This document shows positions 1-9,400 of a DNA stretch of 64,000 nt, in pieces (within the stretch, counting starts at the first letter, position 1; each line of letters begins with the position of its first letter). Made by a program: the position numbers and the translations under genes. The stretch comes from Candidatus Gastranaerophilales bacterium. GTDB lineage: Bacteria; Cyanobacteriota; Vampirovibrionia; Gastranaerophilales; Gastranaerophilaceae. Where the stretch lies: the NCBI GenBank assembly GCA_944324255.1, contig CALUVM010000003.1, positions 1-64,000 on the forward strand, written 5' to 3'. The notes under the pieces are model-generated. The model was not told the origin of the DNA. It worked only from the letters and a program-made list of their open reading frames with translations, and searched no databases.

Positions 1-203
1 TCCTGAAAGATTAGAAAAACAAACGCAAGTGTAGTTTTTCAATCTATTCAGGATCTTACCAAAACACAAATATAATACCCGACTGGTAAGATTCTGAACA
101 GTGCGAAAAATTAACTGTTCTAAATAAATTAATTTTTCTGCCCTTTCAGAATGACAGGAGTGCTATTCACTAGTTGTACCCTCCCCTGATTGGGATAGTG
201 AAC

Positions 204-235
204 AGTGATTAGGTGACTGAGTGACTAAGTGATTA
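204..235. repeat. Octamer tandem repeat AGTGAYTR, left copy
   Basis: Four perfect 8-bp periods are visible: AGTGATTA, GGTGACTG, AGTGACTA, AGTGATTA. A sister array with the same consensus sits directly after the fliD stop codon at 11005-11044, so the two arrays bracket the giant gene. The unit carries TGA or TAG/TAA in rotating frames. Confidence 0.8.
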
Positions 236-289
236 AGAAATTGTGCCATCCCCTGAAAATAAAAATATAAGGAGTGATTATTCACCCTC

Positions 290-318
290 TTGAAAATACA
301 TATAATCAATGCTATACT
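290..318 (+). promoter_or_regulatory. Sigma-70-type promoter for fliD
   Basis: The -35 box TTGAAA (290-295) and -10 box TATACT (313-318) are separated by exactly 17 bases. An imperfect inverted repeat (ATGCTAT...ATAGCAT, 309-340) overlaps the -10 and start region and could be an operator. No sigma-28 consensus is obvious. The predicted start leaves about 160 bases of 5' leader before the ATG at 485. Confidence 0.6.
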
Positions 319-484
319 ATTTATATAAGTAGCATAGCATTATTTTCAACTGGAAACAAATAGATATTAAGTGAGAAACGAAAAAGTTTCTGAAAACAAG
401 GCAGTTACCCCATCAAGAGAATATTAGCGGCTGCTTGTAATAAGTTCAAGTATATTATAAATAATAGTAGCGCAGGACAGCTTT

Positions 485-3400
485 ATGACGATTTCTTTCA
501 GCGGATTAGCATCCGGATTAGATACATCATCTTGGGTTGAATCGCTTGTAGCATTGAAGCAAGCGAAAGTTACTGAGCTGGAAGAAGAAAAAGACTTAGT
601 TACGACGACAAGGGAAGCGCTTAGTAATATAAAATCCTTTTTTACCTCATTTCGTTCTGTTTTGGAAAAAGTAACAGATACGAAATTTAATGTAGGTTCA
701 ATGGATATTTTTGCTCAAAATCTGGCGACATCTTCAAATGCGGCAGTATTATCGGCGATAGCGACTGCCGAGGCTGCCGAGGCAAGTTATGAAATTTCAG
801 TTGATAAACTGGCTACGCAAACACAGGCTGTAAGCGGTCATAAATACACAACCTCTATAGTTTCAACAACCATGGCAACTTCTGATACAAAACTTATAAA
901 CTTAGGTGTAAAAGCCGGTAATATCGGGGTAAATGTTAACGGGGTTGAAGTCGGGGTTACTATAACCGAGAATGATACTATACAAACTTTTATTGATAAA
1001 CTAAAAAATATAGGTGTTAATGCCAGCTTTAATAACGAAACCGGTATATTCAACGCTAATTTAAGCGTAAATGATATCAATGATAAAGACGGAACCGGAA
1101 TTGTTCAAGCACTCCATCTGGAAGGTGTAAATGAAGGCTATCAAAGCGGACAATTACAGGTAACGGATTCAGAAACTACATTTTCGCCGGCAGAAGAGAG
1201 CACTCTGTTAAAAGATTTGGGTGTAAAAGCCGGAACATTGACTATAGAAGCTAATGATGCTGTATATAATGTTGAAATAGATGAAGCTACTACATTAGGG
1301 GAACTTATACAGGCTCTCAGAGATGAGAATATTTCTGCGACGCTTGACGAGGACGGCACATTCAGACTTGAGGATGCGGTAATTACTAATGACGGTACGA
1401 CGAATCTCATTGATGCGTTCGGACTGAAACAGGAAGTAAACAATAATGTTCAGCAGAGCGGGGATTTGAGCTATAAGACAGTGGTTACGGAAGTAACAGA
1501 AGCAACTCTGGATACTTTGCTGAATGATATTGTTGAAGCCGGAGTAAAAGACGGTGATACTGTAATAGTCAAGAACTCAGATAATGAGATTTCTACAATT
1601 CAATTAACTTCCACCAGCACTCTGGGAGATTTATTTGACGGGTTAAAATCTGCCGGATTGAATGCAGAATTAAATAATGATGGCACCGTTACGATATCCG
1701 GAGGAATAATAACCGGCGGAAGTTTAGATATTGTGGACGAATTCGGGCTTACATCAAGTCCTTTATCAGGTATTGTTACCGGAAATCCGCTTACGGAAAC
1801 GATTGTAAATGAAGAGATTGCCTCTTCTAATACAAAACTTGTTGAAGATTTAGGTGTAAAAGCCGGATATTTACAGGTAACGAACAGCAATGGCGGTGTT
1901 TATTATGAAAAAATTTCCGAAGGTATGACAATCGGAGATTTGATTAATGATTATGCTGCAATGGGTATAAGTGCAAGTATTGATGCTGATACAGGTGTGC
2001 TTACCATAACCGGCGGGACCTTTACGGCTTTAAGTGATTCCGAGGTGCAAAATCTTGTAAATACGGGAGCTATTTCGGAAACAAACCCTGATTTGATTCA
2101 GGGTACGGATTTACTATCAAAACTTTATGGTGCTGATAATATCCCTGCAGATCATATCACACCCGGTTCTGCACATTCGAAATCAGAGTCTTTGAAATAT
2201 GAAGTGACCGGTACTGTTGAAGCAACGCTTACGACGACACTGCACGGATTAGGGCTGGCTGATGGAGATTCAACGGCAACATTTGAAACATCTGAGGGTA
2301 CGATAGATGTAACCTTGAATTCTGATATGACGATTCAGGATATGATAGATTATCTTGATTCAAAAGGAATCACAGCATCCTTTGATGAAACAACTTCCAA
2401 ATTGACTATAAACGGTGCAAGGCTTGTATCTTCAAATACAGCTTTAGATGAAGTGTTCGGGTTTACAAATGTTATTTCAAGTAAGTACACTACCTCCGAT
2501 CCTTTGTATTCAGCAACAACAGGAGAGGTTGTTGTTACAGAAGATACGACCCTCGGTGATATCGGATTTGTAGGTTCAGAGATGTTTACTATAAATACAG
2601 CCAGTACTACCATATTTGATGAGAGTACTAAGTTTGGTACATTAATATCCTGGATTAATTCTTACATCGGCGCACATGCTTCTTTAGAAGACGGAGTCTT
2701 TAAAATCGAAGGTGTTACTCTTTCTAACGCCCAGTTTGAAGCTTTGACAGGTCTGCACTCAACAGTAGATTCAAGCGGAAGTGCCGGAACTACAGGCGGA
2801 ATGGCAGTGGCAACAGGTGATACCAGTGTATATGAAATAATTGCAGCCAGAGGATACTCTATAGGATCATCCGGCACAATTGCCCTATCAAATTATTTTA
2901 CTATTACAGTTGATGCTACAACCACAATGGACGAATTAGTTAGTGAAATTAAATCCTATGGAGTTGATGCTTCGTTCACTAACGGAAAGCTAACAATATC
3001 TCTTGATTCATTCGCTACCCTTTTTGGATCTATTGCCGATGCTCTGGGGATGACTTCAATAACTAAAACAACTGCAGTTTCGCTAACAAGTACCGTACTG
3101 GCTTCATCTACGGGTACTCAGTATGCGTCTATGGATAACACATTCTCAGAATTGGGTGTGTCTCCTGGAGCATATACTATTATGGATGCTAACGGAGATT
3201 ATGTTGCAACTAAAACTGCTTTAGCATCCGATACTCTTCAAGATTTCTTTGATGATTTAGAGGCTAACGGTATTTATGCCCAATTATCAACAGACGGCAG
3301 AATTACACTTACTTCTCCTGACGGAAGATATATAACCGGTATTTTTGCGGAAAATCTGGGCATAGGAAAAACATATTCTTATAACGATAAAGTTTTTGGT

Positions 3401-6400
3401 TACCAGTATTCTACTACTCCAATAATGGTAACAACTACCGAACTCGCAAATTCAAGCGATTTATTGAGCGACTTTTTATCCACACCGGATAAAACAACAT
3501 TCAGAGTCGTTTCATCCTCAGGTTCAACTGTAGCTAATATTACCCTCAAAGGAACTGAAACCATCGCAGACTTTTTGGATATTCTGGGTAAATACGGTAT
3601 TGAAGGCGATATGGTTGACGGAATGATTACTCTGGATTCGACGAACGGAAACCGGATTGAGGGTGATGTGGCAACAGCTCTCGGTTTTGGCAACATACAA
3701 TATACTATACAATCCTCTTCTACTGTTACATATTCCAAACCTGCTACTGCAAACTCTAATACTACACTGGGCGAACTTGCCGGCGGCAGGATGGAGCAGA
3801 TAGAAAACGACATCCCTGCTGCTACTCATAGTATTAATTCAAGCGGTACCCTTGTCAAAATCAGCGGTTCATCATCTTCCGGTACAATTGTTCATTTATC
3901 AACTACATCTCAACTCGCTTCAATGGTTGGTAAAACGTATACCGGCGTTGAATTTTACCTGACAAAGGATATCAGCCTGAGCTCTTCTGGCTGGTCCGGG
4001 ATAAATCTTAATAATTCTGATTTTAATGGTAACGGGCATGTAATTAAGTTAAGCGGTCTTACTACTCAGGGCGGATTGTTTGGGTCTGTTACAAATTCTT
4101 CTACAATATCTGATCTTGTTGTAACCGGATCTTTTAACAGAACTACCACATCATCCAGAACTTATATAGGCGGTATTGTTGATTACTTAAAGAATTCTAC
4201 TGTTGAAGATTCTGTATTCGGAGGAACGATAAAAGTCAACGGTTCTTCTGTAACTTATATGGCGGGTGTTGTCGGATATATAAATCAGGGTACTATACAA
4301 AGGTCAGAATTCTCCGGATACCTTAGCTATAGATATACAAGCTCCGGTACAAGATATATAGGCGGTATTGTGGGGCAGACTTCAACTGCCAGCGGTAATA
4401 CTGTAAAAGATAATATGACATTGAGCTCTGATATATGGGTAACAGCTTCCAGTTCAACGACTTATGTAGGTGGTATTGTAGGATATCTCTATGGCGGTAG
4501 CGGTACAACCGTTACTAATAACCTGTCTTTATACGGCGGCTCTGCAGGAACATATAATGGGGCTCTTTTTGCTCAATCAAATTCTTCAGCTGCACAAGCT
4601 GATATATCAGGTAACATTGTTTACAGCACTATCTCAATGGTTGGTACAGGTGTTGCAGACGCTGTAGAGAGTGGTGTTCTTAGCCGCAATACCTCAACAA
4701 ACTCTGACTATATTTCTCCTGCTCAACGCTATGGCTGGGATACTTCCGTCTGGAATCTGGAAGGCGGCATGCCTGTACTCCGCCGTAACTGGGGCGATGG
4801 AGATAATCATTATGTAGATCTTTATACCGGCAATAAATATAAAGGACGTATTACTCTTAATTCAGATGATACAATAACGGATATGAATAATGCTATAGCT
4901 CCGATTGCCGGTGCAAGTTACTATGCTCAGAATGATTATGTAGCGGATTTATTAAATGCCAATGCTTACTTTTTATCAGGGACCAGTTTTAGAACAAACT
5001 ACAATCTTTCAAGTATCAGCTATTATGAAGAAATTCCTGTGGAGATGAGTACAACAGCGTCACAGCTGGGACTATCCGGCAAGACGATTACTGTTGTATC
5101 CAGCCTTGGCGAAGTTGTCGGGACAATAAGACCATCCTCTGCCGATACATTGGGAGATATATTTGAAGATTTAGAGGCTTACGGTATAACAGGAAGGTTA
5201 GAAAACGGAAAAGTTATACTGGAATCTGCAGGTAATTCTGTTATTGGTCCGATATTGAGTGTTCTTAATCTTGATAAAATTAATTCAAACTCTTATACTA
5301 TCGGACAAATGACGTCTACCGGTAAAATTACTTATACAACTGAATCTCCGGTTAATGGCGATACAACTTTAGGAGAGATTGCCGGAGAATGGACGGATTT
5401 GGGTGCTGATATCCCTGCTGCTACTCATAGTATTAATTCAAGCGGTACCCTTGTTAAAATCAGCGGCTCATCATCTTCCGGTACAATTGTACACATATCA
5501 ACATCTGCACAATTAGCCGCAATGCAAGGTAAGACGTACTCCGGCGTTGAATTCTATTTGACTAAGGATATAACAATTACAGATTCCTCCTGGAACGGTA
5601 TTAATCTCAGGAATTCTACTTTCAGCGGCAACGGACATGTTGTTACACTTAATTCAAATGATTCAGGACTTTTTAACACGGTTACAAGTCAATCAACCAT
5701 ATCAGATTTGGTTGTTAAAGGGCAGATAACTCGCTCTATTACTACTACCACTACTACTAATGCGGGTGGTATTGTAGGTTATTTAGCAAATTCAACGGTT
5801 AGCAATTGTATTTCTGCAGTAGAGATGGCTATTCTTTCTTCAGTTACTACGAGTTATACCGGTGGTATTGTCGGCTATTCTGCCGGCGGGACAATTGAAA
5901 ACTCGGAATTTTCCGGCTCTGTAGTTTCTCTGTCAAACGGAAACGCAAACCAGTGGCTCGGCGGTATTGCCGGGTATGCAAGCAGCAGTTATATAAAAGG
6001 AAATGCGGTGCTTGGCACTGTAATTATGGGATACGGTAATGGCAAATATTTCGCCGGCGGTATTTCAGGTGCTATGACAGGGAGTTCTCAGGTCGAAGAC
6101 AACTTGATAATGAGTAATTTGCAATCGACGTATGCAGAAACTTTTGGATATGAATTAGCAGGTACTGGTCTTGGTGGTTTGACCGGTGCTATTGCAGGAT
6201 CTTTACAGATTTCATCTACAACAACTATTGAAGGTAATATAGCCGTGGGCGTTTCTTCGCCTTATTCTTCTGCTGTGGGGTATGTTCTCGGTTCAAGCAC
6301 TCTTCCTAGTAGTAATAATAGAATATCTACTGCTGGATTTGATACAAGTGCTAAATCATACGCTAATACCTGGGGCTGGGATGCTACTGGATGGGATATG

Positions 6401-9400
6401 ACAGGCGCTATTCCTCTCCAGGACCGTGCCTGGGGTGATGGCGATAAGCTATATGTGGATACATATACTACTGTTGATGGTGCGATGACTTATTCAGGAA
6501 GAGTAACTTTGACTTCAGATATGACACTGGATGAATTTATGACAGCTACAGATTCATTGTGGTTCTGTTCGGGCTGTGGTAATTGGGTTGAATCTTCGTA
6601 TGATGATCTCAGCAACTGTGTAATGTGCAAAACTGATTCCTGGATAATAAGCAATAGTGCTTCTAATGTTATACGAAACTCTCAATTGGAAGCTATCTTA
6701 GGAATGGCTTCTGTATCCAGCGGCGACATTGCATTTAATCAATCGGCTGATGTATCAGGTTTAAGTTCTTTAGTATCTGCTACGATTACATCTGATACAA
6801 CATTGACTTCTGTTGTTGGTACTACTACTGCAAAAAGAGTATTTAATATTAGCAATTATGATGGTGATAACATTGCTACAGTAACAATGTCTTCTACCGC
6901 TACTGTTCAAGATTTGATTGATACTCTGGCTGATTATGGTATTGATGCGACTCTCTTCTCAGGAACTTTTCGCGCCGGCAGCAAAAATGGATTATTAATG
7001 AAAGGAGCATTAGCGGATGCACTTGGCATAAGAAGTACGTATAGTGAATCTATACAAATTAAGACTCCGCCAACAACTTCCCGTCCGCTCTATAAAACAG
7101 TAGAAACTGCTATTACAGAAGATACGCTGCTTTCCGAGATTGATCCGGACTTCAAAGGCGGTTTGTATGAATATATTTCTTACATGCTGAACACTTCAAC
7201 CGGAGATATCTCCAGTACATCTAACAGAAATAATATAACACTGGCAGATGATGCCACTGTCGGTGATTTGATTAATGCTCTTGCTGCCAAAACAATTTCG
7301 ACATCTATAGGTGCCGATGGACGTTTGCATATTCAATCAAATGTGGCTGCGTCGAATAATATAATTAATGCGCTTCCTGATGATTCCCCGTTGAAAGACC
7401 TTTTCCATCTGGGCGACCTTGAAACAGGAGCTATGCATAAAGGCGAATATTTTAATGCGGTATCTACCAAGAAGTTAACTGTTCAGAAAAAATCTGTTGA
7501 CAGCATGACACTTGCAGATTTAGGTATTAACGGACGTTCTACAATTAATATTTCTTATACCGAAACAGACGGCTCAACAGGTTCCGTTTCAGCAACATTC
7601 TATTCTGACAGTACAATAGTTGATGTAATAGATAAACTTACCGAGCTAGGGTTAGAAGTTTCGACCGGTACAAGAACTATAACTATAAAAGGCAGCAATT
7701 GGCAGCAAATGGAAATTTCAGGTTCGTTGGCAGATAACCTTTTCACTGTGAAAAATTATAATTATTCAACAGCTTTTGATAGGTACGAAAGTGACGAGCT
7801 TGAAGTCGAGATTCCTCCTGAAATGGAATCAGACAGACTTGTCGTTACTACAGGAGGTTCAGAAACTGTTTCTATGTCTACCAAGCTTTCTGACCTTGTA
7901 GATTCATCAGGTAATAATCTAGGTATAACCGCAGGACAGATATCTGTCTACAAAGATGGTGTAAGAAATATTGTTAATATCAGTGCGGATGACACTCTGG
8001 AAAGCTTATCCAACAAACTTTCTCCTTATAATATCTCTATCGGATTAGGTTCTGATAACAAACTATATTTCAATGGAAACGGCAACAGTTATATGACAAC
8101 CGACGGGCTTACTTCAAATGTGTCCAACATATTAGACAAGCTCGGAATTGACGGTAATTGGTCAACCACCTATGATACCGTATCAAAACCTCTTGTGGAT
8201 AATCAAACCGGTGAAAGTGTTGCAACCGGAGATGCTAAGCTTGTAGATTTACTTGATTCAAACGGCAGCCTTCTCGGTATTACTGCAGGCACCTATTATA
8301 TTTATGAAAACGGAGTAAGAACCACTGCAACTATTACAGAAAATACTACTGTTGCTGACTTCCTCGCTGAACTCAATATGCATGGTATTTCTGCCAATAT
8401 AGGCTCTGACGGCTCAATTTCTCTTGGCGGTCAAAATAATTCTTACATTACATCATCTAATCTGGGTAATGATTCTAATATAGTTGATGTCTTATTCCCT
8501 GATTGGCAGTATGTTAATACTTATACTTCGGACCCTCTTCTTGCACATTCCGAATCAGTTCAAAATATTACGCTGGATACTAAACTCGCCGATATTGACG
8601 GCGTAAACTATGAAGAAGGTTATATAACCGTCAATAACAACGGTGTAAAAACAAATATTCTGCTTACTGCAGATGAAACTATCGGAACTTTAATTAATAA
8701 ATTATCTGTTCAAGGCTTTGATGCTGCGATTGATCAGAACGGAAGTCTAATTATAAAATCTCAGGGCGGATTGACTCTGGAGGATTATACCGGTTCAGGA
8801 AATGCATCTAATGCTCTTGAAATTCTCGGTATAGATTCCGCTAATTGGATTAATACAAATATTTATGAAAGTTCCAATATTAATGAAGTCGAAATCTCAA
8901 CTATAGATACGGCAGTTACACGTGATACAAAATTGTCAGAGCTCGGTATAACTTCCGGTGAATACTATATCTATAATAACGGGGTCAGATATACAGCAAT
9001 GGTTTCTGTTGATGATACGCTGGATTCATTTATCCAAACCCTTGCAACCTTCGGAATTCAAGCAAGCTTAATTCAGGATGGCGACAAATCCGTCCTCAAG
9101 CTGCTGGGTAACGGTGATTCTTACATCGCAAAATCAAATTCCGCTACAAGTGCGTCTAATATCGTAGATAAACTATTCCCTAATGATAAAGAATCAAGCT
9201 ACAATTATACCGGTGCTCTAACCCAGACTATAACAACAACTTCGACTGATAATATCAATGAAGATACCCTGCTCAGTAAGCTTGACTCAGACTGGGGCGG
9301 TTCTAAGCTTAAGTCGGAAGGTTCTCTTGTATTTAATGTTAACGGAGAAACAAGAGCTGTCGTTATAGAAGCTGATGACACTATCGGAGATCTTATTACC

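Larger units (their letters stand above)
1..484. other. Non-coding leader region upstream of giant fliD
   Basis: I see no gene here. The first ~200 bases hold four successive inverted repeats: a long bulged hairpin at 1-53 (TCCTGAA...TTCAGGA arms), 53-60 with 85-92 (ATCTTACC/GGTAAGAT), 96-102 with 114-120 (GAACAGT/ACTGTTC) and 166-172 with 196-202 (TTCACTA/TAGTGAA). An octamer repeat array follows at 204-235, then the fliD promoter at 290-318 and a roughly 160-base 5' leader. The hairpins may be REP-like palindromes or the 3' end of a gene outside the window; which of these cannot be decided here. Confidence 0.6.

Noticed and set aside
3400-3813. Long antisense ORFs opposite fliD (such as 137 codons here, and others at 838-2877 and 9205-9535)
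   Set aside because: They are shadows of the Ser/Thr-rich coding strand. They have no ribosome binding sites and composition is that of reversed codons.
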